This document shows positions 1 through 6,137 of a stretch of 10,454 nt of DNA, one piece after another. This DNA comes from an uncultured Eubacteriales bacterium (GTDB lineage Bacteria > Bacillota > Clostridia > Christensenellales > CAG-138). The translations under genes and the position numbers were made by a program. The notes under the pieces are model-generated. The model was not told the origin of the DNA. It saw nothing but the letters and a program-made list of their open reading frames with translations, and searched no databases. The stretch covers positions 1-10,454 of the forward strand of contig CACXNN010000032.1 in assembly GCA_902768995.1 (NCBI GenBank). Reading direction: 5' to 3'. Numbering within the stretch: position 1 is the stretch's first letter; each line of letters starts with the position of its first letter.

Positions 1-47
1 GCGGTGACCGACTCCAACCCCAGCTTGGTGGTGGCGATGAATCTCAT
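1..47 (-). CDS. Probable THUMP-domain class I SAM-dependent RNA methyltransferase, N-terminus only (cut by left edge)
   Basis: Only the first 15 complete codons are inside the window, reading MRFIATTKLGLESVT and continuing past the left edge. This opening closely resembles the start of the YpsC/RlmL-type 23S rRNA guanine-N2 methyltransferases, whose N-termini typically read M-K-F-x-A-T-x-x-x-G-L-E-x-V before a THUMP RNA-binding domain. The ATG at 47-45 shares bases with the TGA of the TPR gene (ATGA overlap), and a purine-rich GGAGGAGGGG lies a few bases upstream, so translation is probably coupled. The start of a gene here is well supported. The family call rests on about 15 residues and is an inference; the downstream sequence would settle it. 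Confidence 0.6.
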   Translation of the reverse strand, partial: MRFIATTKLGLESVT

Positions 48-1756
48 TCCCGGCTCCCCTCCTCCAGTGTGGTAAAGATCATCTTCAGGGCGTTGTTCAG
101 CCGCCGCGCGGTGATGTCGAAGGCCTCGCACAGGGCTTCCTCGGTGATCTGCTGCTCCAGGAAATGGACCGCCATGCATACGAAGGCGGCGGTGAAGGCG
201 TCCTCCTGGGTAGGCGAGATGCGGCGGTACTTGCCCTTCTGGGCCAGGACGAAGTAGTAGAAGGCCCGCTGGGCGAACTCCGCCGTCTTCTCCGGGCAGT
301 CGATCTCCTCGGCGCAGCGGGCAAGCCGCTGGAAGATCTTCATGTAGGGCTTGGGCAGGTCCGCGGGGAGCGTGGCGTGGATGACCTCCCCGAACTGCCA
401 GAGGCCGTTGTAGAACATGGCGTGGGGCTCTGCCCCGTCGAAGGTGTGCAGGGCGCCGAAGGCGATCTGCTTGTCCTCGTCAGACTGGTCGGCCCGCAGC
501 AGGAACGCGCGCAGCAGCCGCTCCGCCTCCCTGTCCCCCGCCACCACCAGGATGGTGATGATGCCGTGCTTGTCCGGGGCCAGGGGCGAAACGAGGGCCC
601 AGCCCACCAGGTCCCGAAACTCCCCGTCCTCCGCCCAGCGTTTGGCCAGGTATTCGGGGCCCTTCGCGAAGGTCTCCCCCATCCGCCGCAGCCGTTCGGC
701 GGCGATCCGATAGGGCACGTCGTACTGGATGGTCCAGCCCTTGCCGCCCCTTTTGGGGTCCGGCTCCGCCTGGACGGCGGCGAGATACCAACCGGCCACG
801 GTGTCGTGGGGGTCCATCTCCACGATCCGCCGATACAGGTCCGCGGCCTCCCTGGCCTTGCCCAGCATATACTTCGTATACCCCAGCTCGTGGAGAGTCA
901 GGGGATCGTAGGGAATGATCTTATAGAGGGTCTCCCCGCACTCCTCCGCCCGCACGTAGTCCTCCAGCTCCAGGAGCATCACGTTCAGGTTCCCCAGCTC
1001 CTCCGTGGTGCCGTCCACCGGGATGGGGATGGAGTTCAATATCTCCCGGGCCTCCCGCTTCTTGCCCTCGCCCCGCTTCAGCAGGGCCAGCAGGCACTTG
1101 GCCCGGACGTAGTGGCTGTCCTCCTTGAGGATGTTGAATAGCCGCTGCTCGCAAGCCTCGTACTCCTCCAAACAGTACTCCGACAGGGCGATCTCCATCT
1201 GAAGCCACAGGGACCGGGGGTACCGTTCCTCCAGGTCCAAGAGGTGCCGCAGGGCCTCCCGATCCCGGCCGGACACGTGGAGGGTCTTGGCGTAGTGGAT
1301 GTGGGCGATCAAATCCAGGTCCTCCCCCTCGTCCAGGCCCAGCTGCCAGTTCATCTCCGGGGTATCGTCCATCATGTCCAGATAGTCTGCGGCGTCGGCA
1401 GCGTAGGCCCCCTCCGGGTCCGCCTTGAGGTAGTACTCGAGGCACATGCGGGCGGGGCCGAACTCCTCCATGGCGATGAAGTTGCTGGCCATGCCAAAGA
1501 GCCCGTCGGGAGGCAGGGCCTCCAGCCGCCCCAAGCCCATGAGCACGGCGATGCTCTCCTCGAACCGCTGCATCCGGTTCATGATCTCCGCCAGGGCGAT
1601 GGTGATCTCCGGGTTGTCCGGGTCCTTCTCGTGGGCCAGGCGCAGATGGGACAGGGCGCGGATCAGGTTCCCCGCCTCCGCCTGACGGCGGCCGGTGCGC
1701 AGATAGAACCCCGCCCCCTGGTCGAAGGACAGTATGTTGTCCCGCTCCTGCTTCAC
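44..1756 (-). CDS. TPR-repeat protein with a predicted helix-turn-helix or cyclin-like C-terminal segment
   Basis: A 570-residue soluble protein with no signal peptide or membrane segment. Roughly residues 1-330 are helical repeats of TPR character, for example the G-x-Y-x-x-A-x-x-x-x-x-x-x-A-x-x-x-x-P-x-x-P pattern near residues 18-50 (ALSHLRLAHEKDPDNPE) and again near residues 285-325 (LGYTKYMLGKAREAADLY, then RIVEMDPHD). The middle is alpha-helical but unassigned. Residues of about 515-560 (PTQEDAFTAAFVCMAVHFLE, then ITEEALCEAFDITARRLNNAL) look like a helical core followed by a helix-turn-helix, similar in style to TFIIB/cyclin-like or DUF6398-type segments. The GTG at 1756 is chosen as start because GGAAGGAG lies 7 bases upstream. 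The frame stays open for 58 more codons, but those overlap hslO. The GTG overlaps the hslO stop as GTGA. Function is unknown; TPR proteins usually act as protein-binding scaffolds. Confidence 0.85.
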   Translation of the reverse strand: MKQERDNILSFDQGAGFYLRTGRRQAEAGNLIRALSHLRLAHEKDPDNPEITIALAEIMNRMQRFEESIAVLMGLGRLEALPPDGLFGMASNFIAMEEFGPARMCLEYYLKADPEGAYAADAADYLDMMDDTPEMNWQLGLDEGEDLDLIAHIHYAKTLHVSGRDREALRHLLDLEERYPRSLWLQMEIALSEYCLEEYEACEQRLFNILKEDSHYVRAKCLLALLKRGEGKKREAREILNSIPIPVDGTTEELGNLNVMLLELEDYVRAEECGETLYKIIPYDPLTLHELGYTKYMLGKAREAADLYRRIVEMDPHDTVAGWYLAAVQAEPDPKRGGKGWTIQYDVPYRIAAERLRRMGETFAKGPEYLAKRWAEDGEFRDLVGWALVSPLAPDKHGIITILVVAGDREAERLLRAFLLRADQSDEDKQIAFGALHTFDGAEPHAMFYNGLWQFGEVIHATLPADLPKPYMKIFQRLARCAEEIDCPEKTAEFAQRAFYYFVLAQKGKYRRISPTQEDAFTAAFVCMAVHFLEQQITEEALCEAFDITARRLNNALKMIFTTLEEGSRE

Positions 1757-2643
1757 GCCTGGGCTCCTTCCCGGAGGATGGCCAACAGCTCCGCTTTGGT
1801 GAAGGTATATTTGCTGTTGCAGAAATGACAGCTGAGCTCCGCCTGGCCGTCCTCCTCGATGATCTCGGAAAGCTCCTCCCGGCCAAGGCTCATGAGGGCC
1901 CGCTCCATGCGCTCCCGGCTGCAATCGCACCGGTAGGCGGGATGAAGCTCCTCCGTGAAGGACACGTCCCCCTCCGGGAACAGGGAGAGGACGATATCCC
2001 GCAGGTTTTCGCCTTCGGAGAGACGCTCTGTGAGATGGGGGATGGCCTCGGCCTTAGTCATGACGTAGTCCACGTGCTCAGCGGGACAGTCGGGCAAAGG
2101 CTGGATGAGCAGGCCGCCGGCGCCCAGGACCTGGCCGGAGAGGGGCTCCAGCCGGACGCCCAGGTACACCAAACTGGGCTGCTGCTCGGAGGCGGTGAAA
2201 TACTCTGCAAAATCCTCCGCCACCTCGCCGGAAACGAGGTGGCACATGCCCACGTAGGGCTCCTTGAGGGACAGGTCCCGGACCACGGTGAGCTTGCCGT
2301 TTCGGCCCACGTAGCCCCCCACGTCCAGCTTGCCGTTGGGCTTGGGGGGCAGCTCGCAGGCCGGGTCCCCGGCGCAGCCCTTCACGAAGGGGCCCTTGCG
2401 GCCCACGCAAATGAGATTGCCCCCGGGGCCGCCTCCGGAAAGGATGGCAGAGACGGAGTCGGTGTCGTTCTTCAGCTGCCCGGCCATCATGGCCACCATA
2501 AGGAGCTCCCGGCCCAACGCGGCGGTGGCCGTGCGGCTGAGAGCATGGATGCACTGGGCCTCCGTCACCAGTTCTCGACCGGTGATGGCGGCGAAGCGGA
2601 TGGTATCGTGTTTCAAAAGTCCCTGCAGGATCGTATCGTTCAT
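1753..2643 (-). CDS. hslO: Hsp33 redox-regulated molecular chaperone
   Basis: Hsp33 is a cytosolic holdase. It is inactive while four cysteines bind zinc, and under oxidative plus unfolding stress it forms disulfides and binds unfolding clients. The 296-residue product has the expected length and architecture: an N-terminal core with TAAALGRELLMVAMMAGQLK at about residues 40-58 and the glycine-rich SGGGPGGNLICVG at about 69-81, a linker, and a C-terminal redox switch with C239-x-C241 and C272-x-x-C275 thirty residues apart. All four cysteines are present. The start is set at the ATG at 2643 because AAAGGA lies 6 bases upstream. Another in-frame ATG two codons earlier (2649) directly abuts that AAAGGA but overlaps the preceding stop as ATGA, so it remains possible. 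The gene sits between a YqeM-like methyltransferase and the TPR gene and is coupled to both. Confidence 0.96.
   Translation of the reverse strand: MNDTILQGLLKHDTIRFAAITGRELVTEAQCIHALSRTATAALGRELLMVAMMAGQLKNDTDSVSAILSGGGPGGNLICVGRKGPFVKGCAGDPACELPPKPNGKLDVGGYVGRNGKLTVVRDLSLKEPYVGMCHLVSGEVAEDFAEYFTASEQQPSLVYLGVRLEPLSGQVLGAGGLLIQPLPDCPAEHVDYVMTKAEAIPHLTERLSEGENLRDIVLSLFPEGDVSFTEELHPAYRCDCSRERMERALMSLGREELSEIIEEDGQAELSCHFCNSKYTFTKAELLAILREGAQA
1764..1771 (-). promoter_or_regulatory. Ribosome binding site fixing the GTG start of the TPR gene
   Basis: GGAAGGAG on the minus strand lies 7 bases before the GTG at 1756-1754, inside the last codons of hslO. This is near-ideal Shine-Dalgarno spacing. 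It identifies the GTG as the start rather than the in-frame ATG at 1930, which would lie deep inside hslO. Confidence 0.8.
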
Positions 2644-2645
2644 GT

Positions 2646-3383
2646 TCATTCCTTTCGCGCGGTGAATTGAAGCCGTTCCGCCTTATCCGTCGGCGGGTTC
2701 CTGGTGAAGGCTTCGTACACCCGTATGTCATGGAAGCCGCTGCTTACGAGGGCGGCTCTCAGCTCTTCCTCGGTATAGGCCCGCTGGCTGTGGTGCTCCT
2801 CGAAGCGGGCGTAGCCCTGCCCCTGCTTCAAAAAGCCGGTGAGGAGCATGTCCACCCGGCCGAGGCGGGGATGGTAGGTGTTCTCCCAGATGTAGGCCCA
2901 GTCCGGGCCGGTGGCGGCGAAGGTGTTGTCGCCCAGAACGGCGGACAGCTTGTAGGCCGAGGACACGTCGAAGAGGAGCAGGCCGCCGGGCTTCAGGGCC
3001 TTCCAGGCGGATTGAAAGAAATCCTCGACCCCGTCCATAAGATAGTTCACCCCGTCGCAGGCCGCGACCACCGCGTCCACGGGCTTGTGGAGGGCGATGC
3101 GCCGCATATCCTGGCAGACGAAGGGCAAAAACCGCAGCCCTGCGTCGAGAGCCTTTTGCCGGGCCACCATGAGCATGTCCTCGGACAGGTCCGCCCCGGT
3201 GATCTGATAGCCCTTGCGGGCCAGGCGCACCGTCAAACTCCCGGTGCCGCAGGCGCATTCGAGGACGCTTTTCGCCCCCGCCTCCCTCAAAAAGCCGTCG
3301 ATATAGTTGGCCCAGCCGTCGTAGTCCACATCCGCCATCATGCGGTCGTAGCCCGCGGCAAAGGCGCTGTACGCTTCGTTCAT
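2646..3383 (-). CDS. YqeM-like class I SAM-dependent methyltransferase
   Basis: A 245-residue Rossmann-fold methyltransferase. The N-terminus (FAAGYDRMMADVDYDGWANY, about residues 8-27) matches the F-A-x-x-Y-D-x-x-M-x-x-x-x-Y-D-x-W opening of the YqeM family. Motif I is VLECACGTGSLT at about 40-51, with E42 at the usual acidic position. The acidic residue ending strand beta-2 is D65 in GADLSEDM. QDMR at about 91-94 and ACDGVNYL at about 108-115 follow, and KPGGLLLFDV at about 131-140 is the post-motif strand. The substrate of this family is not established, so small molecule, protein or RNA are all open. In Bacillus yqeM lies in the nadD-rsfS cluster; here it sits between whiA and hslO. The ATG overlaps the whiA stop (ATGA), with GGAG 11 bases upstream inside whiA. 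Confidence 0.9.
   Translation of the reverse strand: MNEAYSAFAAGYDRMMADVDYDGWANYIDGFLREAGAKSVLECACGTGSLTVRLARKGYQITGADLSEDMLMVARQKALDAGLRFLPFVCQDMRRIALHKPVDAVVAACDGVNYLMDGVEDFFQSAWKALKPGGLLLFDVSSAYKLSAVLGDNTFAATGPDWAYIWENTYHPRLGRVDMLLTGFLKQGQGYARFEEHHSQRAYTEEELRAALVSSGFHDIRVYEAFTRNPPTDKAERLQFTARKE
2650..2655 (-). promoter_or_regulatory. Ribosome binding site deciding the hslO start
   Basis: AAAGGA on the minus strand lies in the last codons of the methyltransferase gene. It is 6 bases from the ATG at 2643 and zero bases from the ATG at 2649. Normal spacing therefore favours the second ATG. Confidence 0.6.
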
Positions 3384-4315
3384 ATCAACCCATTCTCCAG
3401 GTCCTGGGCGTATTCCACCAGCCGGGTGAGCCGGTGGTTCATGCCCGATTTCTTGATATCCGCCATGTCGGCCAGCTCCTGCAAGCTGGCGTCCGGATAG
3501 TTGAGCCGAAGCTCCGCCGCCTCCTTCAGGGCCTTGGGCAGCCGCTGGAAGTGGCCATGGCTCAGGATGGTGTTCACCGCCTGCTGCTGCTTGACGGAGG
3601 CAGCCACCAGCTTATCTAGATTCGCGTACTCGCAGTTGGTGGTCCGGTTCACGTAGTTCCTGGTCTCCTTCTCCGCCCGAACGTTCTCTAGATCCAGCGC
3701 TGCGATGTTGGAGCCGATGAGGGCCAGAAAGCCGGTGACGCTGTCCCCCTCCTTCAGGTACACCACGTACCGGTTCCGGCGCAGGGCGTATCGGGCGTTG
3801 AGCCCATACCCGTTCAGCAGGTCGCACAGGCCCGCGGCGAAGCTCTCCGCCCGGCAGAGGATCTCCACGCTGTACTCCCCCTGGGGATCGGAGCAGCTGC
3901 CCGCCCCCAGGAAGCACCCCCGCACGAAAGCGCGCCGGGCCTCGTCCTCCCGAACCAGGTCCTCCGGCAGCCGGGACAGCAGGTGGATGCCCTCCTCGTC
4001 CGAGACCATGACGCCCGTGGCGGACAGCATCTCCCCCGCCTTCGGGCCGCTCATGTTCACCACGTAGAGGGGGGCCTTCCGATGCTCCCGCACTCGCTCC
4101 TCCATCTCCACGTCCAGCTCATAGAGGGACGTGCCCAGAGCGGCGATATGCCGGCCCACCTCCCTATTCTCCGTGCGGTAGCTGACTGCCTTGCGGCGGC
4201 CCAGCTTTAAATTCCCGCAAGCAAAGGTGAGGCCGGCCAGTTCGGCCAGCTTCACGCCTGGATCCCGCACCCGGATGCGGACCACCTCGTCCTTGATGTT
4301 GGAAGCAAAACTCAT
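3380..4315 (-). CDS. whiA: DNA-binding regulator WhiA
   Basis: WhiA is a conserved Gram-positive protein that binds DNA. It controls sporulation genes in Streptomyces and affects division and chromosome segregation in Bacillus. The 311-residue length is normal. The opening MSFASNIKDEV is the family signature. Residues of about 24-150 form the degenerate LAGLIDADG-type fold, with AFVRGCFLGAGSCSDPQGEY at about 129-148. NVRAEKETRNYVNRTTNCEY followed by ANLDKLVAAS (about 211-240) is the conserved linker. The C-terminal helix-turn-helix is SLQELADMADIKKSGMNHRL (about 277-296), ending in the diagnostic SG-x-NHRL. The ATG follows the rapZ stop with no gap (TAAATG) and only a weak, distant GGA lies upstream, so reinitiation after rapZ is likely. 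The yvcK gene that usually lies between rapZ and whiA in Firmicutes is absent here. Confidence 0.97.
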   Translation of the reverse strand: MSFASNIKDEVVRIRVRDPGVKLAELAGLTFACGNLKLGRRKAVSYRTENREVGRHIAALGTSLYELDVEMEERVREHRKAPLYVVNMSGPKAGEMLSATGVMVSDEEGIHLLSRLPEDLVREDEARRAFVRGCFLGAGSCSDPQGEYSVEILCRAESFAAGLCDLLNGYGLNARYALRRNRYVVYLKEGDSVTGFLALIGSNIAALDLENVRAEKETRNYVNRTTNCEYANLDKLVAASVKQQQAVNTILSHGHFQRLPKALKEAAELRLNYPDASLQELADMADIKKSGMNHRLTRLVEYAQDLENGLI

Positions 4316-5200
4316 TTAGTGCATCATCCTGCTTTCGATATCTGCCGCCTCGATGGTTAAGTCCCTATGGTACACCCGGGCGGGGATACCCTTCTCCCGA
4401 AGGCGATGGGCCACCGCTTCCGCGGCGTACACGGACCGATGGCGGCCGCCGGTGCAGCCGAAGCACAGCCGCAGCAGGTTCTTCCCCTGCTGCTCGTAGC
4501 AGGGCAGGGTCTTCTCCACCAGGTCCACGGTCCAGTTCAGCACGTCCTCCATGAGGGGCTTGTCCTTCAAAAAGTCGATGACCGGCTGATCGAGGCCGGA
4601 AAGCCTGCGGAGCTCCGGCACATAGTAGGGGTTCTCCGCAAAGCGCATGTCCAGCACCATGTCCGCGTCCACGGGCACGCCCCGCTTGTAGCCGAAGCTG
4701 CAGATGACCAGGCTCACGTGGGGGGTGCTGATCTCCGGCAGTATCTTCTTCATCATCTTGGGAAAGTTGCGGGCCGCCACGTCGGAGGTGTCCACCACGT
4801 AGTCCGCATGGGCCAGCATGTTCCCCAAATACGCCCGCTCCAGGCGCACCCCGGAGGCGGCGTCGCCGCCCTCGCCCAGGGGGTGCCGGCGGCGGGTCTC
4901 GTTGTACCGCTCCAAAAGCACCTCGTCCCGGGCGTCCAGGAACAGTATCTCATATCGGCAGGACAGGGCCCGCAGCACGTCCAGGGCGTCATCCGGCTTG
5001 GCGGACAGGAGGCTTTCCCGGCTGTCCACCGCCACCGCTGCCCGTTCGATGGGCACGTCCGCCTTGTTGCACATCTCCACGAAGGCCGGCAGCATGGGGG
5101 ACGGCAGGTTGTCCACGCAGTAGTAGCCCATCTCCTCCAGGGCGTTCAGGGCGGTGCTCTTGCCCGCGCCGCTCATGCCTGTGACGATCAAAAGATACAT
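4316..5200 (-). CDS. rapZ: RapZ/YvcJ nucleotide-binding protein (RNase adapter family)
   Basis: A 294-residue P-loop protein. In E. coli RapZ binds small RNAs and RNase E to control amino-sugar synthesis (GlmS). In Bacillus the homologue YvcJ hydrolyses ATP/GTP and influences competence. The Walker A is GMSGAGKST at residues 8-16. Conserved blocks are DNLPSPMLP (30-38), LFLDARDEVLLERYNETRRR (87-106), SFGYKRGVPVDADMVLDMRF (168-187), and the C-terminal domain signature CFGCTGGRHRSVYAAE (about 246-261). No key residue appears lost. The ATG overlaps the end of murB by 13 bases, and GGAGGA lies 7 bases upstream, giving an excellent ribosome binding site. Placement directly after the cell-wall gene murB fits a link to UDP-GlcNAc metabolism, but the biochemical role in Clostridia is less certain than in E. 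coli. Confidence 0.97.
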   Translation of the reverse strand: MYLLIVTGMSGAGKSTALNALEEMGYYCVDNLPSPMLPAFVEMCNKADVPIERAAVAVDSRESLLSAKPDDALDVLRALSCRYEILFLDARDEVLLERYNETRRRHPLGEGGDAASGVRLERAYLGNMLAHADYVVDTSDVAARNFPKMMKKILPEISTPHVSLVICSFGYKRGVPVDADMVLDMRFAENPYYVPELRRLSGLDQPVIDFLKDKPLMEDVLNWTVDLVEKTLPCYEQQGKNLLRLCFGCTGGRHRSVYAAEAVAHRLREKGIPARVYHRDLTIEAADIESRMMH

Positions 5201-6102
5201 AGCAGATCCTCCAGTCGTTTCACCTCGGGTTCCAACGTGACGCCTGTTTCACGATATACCACGTCCTGCACGTGCCGGATCAGGGAGAGGACGTCCCCCG
5301 CCGTGGCCCCGCCCCGGTTCACGATGAACCCGGCGTGGAGCTCGGAGACCTGGGCCCCGCCCACGGTGCAGCCCTTGAGATGGCAGCCCTCAATGAGGGC
5401 TCCCGCGAAGTGGCCCTCCGGCCGCTTGAAGGTGCTGCCCGCCGAAGGCAGGGACAGGGGCTGCTTCTCCCGGCGACGCCGCATGCAGTCGACCATGGTG
5501 TCGCCCGCCGTGCCGTCGTCCGGGGCGAGCTGCAGCTCCACTGCGGTCACGATGGTCTTCGGCCAGGTATAGGGGCTTCTGCGATAGCCCATCTCATCAA
5601 GGCGGGCGTCCTCCCAAGCGAAGCCGCCCTCCCGGTAGCAGCGGACCCGTTTTAGCACGTTTTTGATCTCGCCGCCATAGGCCCCGGCGTTCATGGCCAC
5701 GGCCCCGCCCACGGTGCCCGGGATGCCGCACAGGCGCTCCAGGCCCATGAGCCCCCGCTGCACGCTCTCCTTGGCGAGGGCGGTCAGGGAGCAGCCCGCG
5801 CCCACCGTGACCTTCTCCCCCTCAAACAGGGGGGCCGTACCGTCGCCGGAGAGCTGCAGGATCAGGCCGGAGAAGCCCTCGTCGGAGGGCAGCACGTTGG
5901 TGCCGTTGCCCAGCAGGATGACGGGGATCTGCGCCGCCCGGCACAGGTCCAGAGCGCGACCCAGCGACCCCTCCTCCTTGGGCTGCAGCACAAAGGCGGC
6001 GGGGCCGCCCACCCGGAAGCTGACCAGCTCCGAGAGGGGCACGTTCTCTTTTGCGCCCAGGTCGATCAGCGCCCGGGCTATATTATCCTTAGGATATACC
6101 AT
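5188..6102 (-). CDS. murB: UDP-N-acetylenolpyruvoylglucosamine reductase
   Basis: MurB is the cytoplasmic FAD enzyme that uses NADPH to reduce UDP-GlcNAc-enolpyruvate to UDP-MurNAc, the second committed step of peptidoglycan synthesis. The 304-residue length fits the shorter Gram-positive type. FAD-binding elements are SFRVGGPA (28-35), LLGNGTNVLPSDEGFSGL (63-80) and LCGIPGTVGGAVAMNAGAYG (124-143). The active-site block is SAGSTFKRP (220-228), with the proton-donor serine S223. The C-terminal LEPEVKRL (290-297) carries the conserved glutamate. Y173-R-R-S fits the family YRxS motif. The ATG at 6102 is the only reasonable conventional start: the next in-frame GTG, about 21 codons later, would remove residues normally present. 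No Shine-Dalgarno precedes the ATG, and an extended -10 promoter ends six bases upstream, so the message may be leaderless. Confidence 0.97.
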   Translation of the reverse strand: MVYPKDNIARALIDLGAKENVPLSELVSFRVGGPAAFVLQPKEEGSLGRALDLCRAAQIPVILLGNGTNVLPSDEGFSGLILQLSGDGTAPLFEGEKVTVGAGCSLTALAKESVQRGLMGLERLCGIPGTVGGAVAMNAGAYGGEIKNVLKRVRCYREGGFAWEDARLDEMGYRRSPYTWPKTIVTAVELQLAPDDGTAGDTMVDCMRRRREKQPLSLPSAGSTFKRPEGHFAGALIEGCHLKGCTVGGAQVSELHAGFIVNRGGATAGDVLSLIRHVQDVVYRETGVTLEPEVKRLEDLLCIF

Positions 6103-6107
6103 GGTAT
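6096..6107. repeat. 12-bp perfect palindrome spanning the murB start codon
   Basis: ATACCATGGTAT is a perfect 12-bp palindrome centred on the murB ATG, immediately downstream of the -10 box. Its position would suit an operator, or a small structure at the 5' end of a leaderless message. It may also be chance. No regulator is identifiable from the sequence. Confidence 0.35.
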
Positions 6108-6108
6108 C

Positions 6109-6137
6109 AGTATAGCAAGTTCAAGACTCAATTACAA
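6109..6137 (-). promoter_or_regulatory. Sigma-A-type extended -10 promoter for murB
   Basis: On the minus strand a -35 TTGTAA (6137-6132) is followed by a 17-base spacer and a -10 TATACT (6114-6109). TGC directly before the -10 forms an extended TGn element. The -10 ends six bases before the murB ATG, so the expected transcription start (about 7 bases past the -10) falls on or next to the A of the ATG. The -35 lies inside the last codons of the upstream gene. Assignment is by motif only; no expression data were available. Confidence 0.6.

Noticed and set aside
164..1141. A 325-codon open frame on the plus strand opposite the TPR gene
   Set aside because: Low-complexity Gly/Leu/Val/Arg composition and no recognisable motif. 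The minus-strand TPR gene has a good start and overlaps both neighbours properly.
1825..2670. A 281-codon open frame on the plus strand opposite hslO
   Set aside because: Antisense to Hsp33, whose cysteine motifs are intact. The antisense product has no family features.
4367..5572. A 401-codon open frame on the plus strand opposite rapZ and murB
   Set aside because: It runs antisense to two unmistakable conserved genes. Its product is rich in His, Gly, Val and Gln without domain motifs, as expected from a high-GC reverse frame.
6085..6097. Near-palindrome TATCC-T-TAGGATA-type sequence just inside murB
   Set aside because: The symmetry is short, interrupted at the centre and lies in codons of the N-terminus. 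It is not distinguishable from chance.
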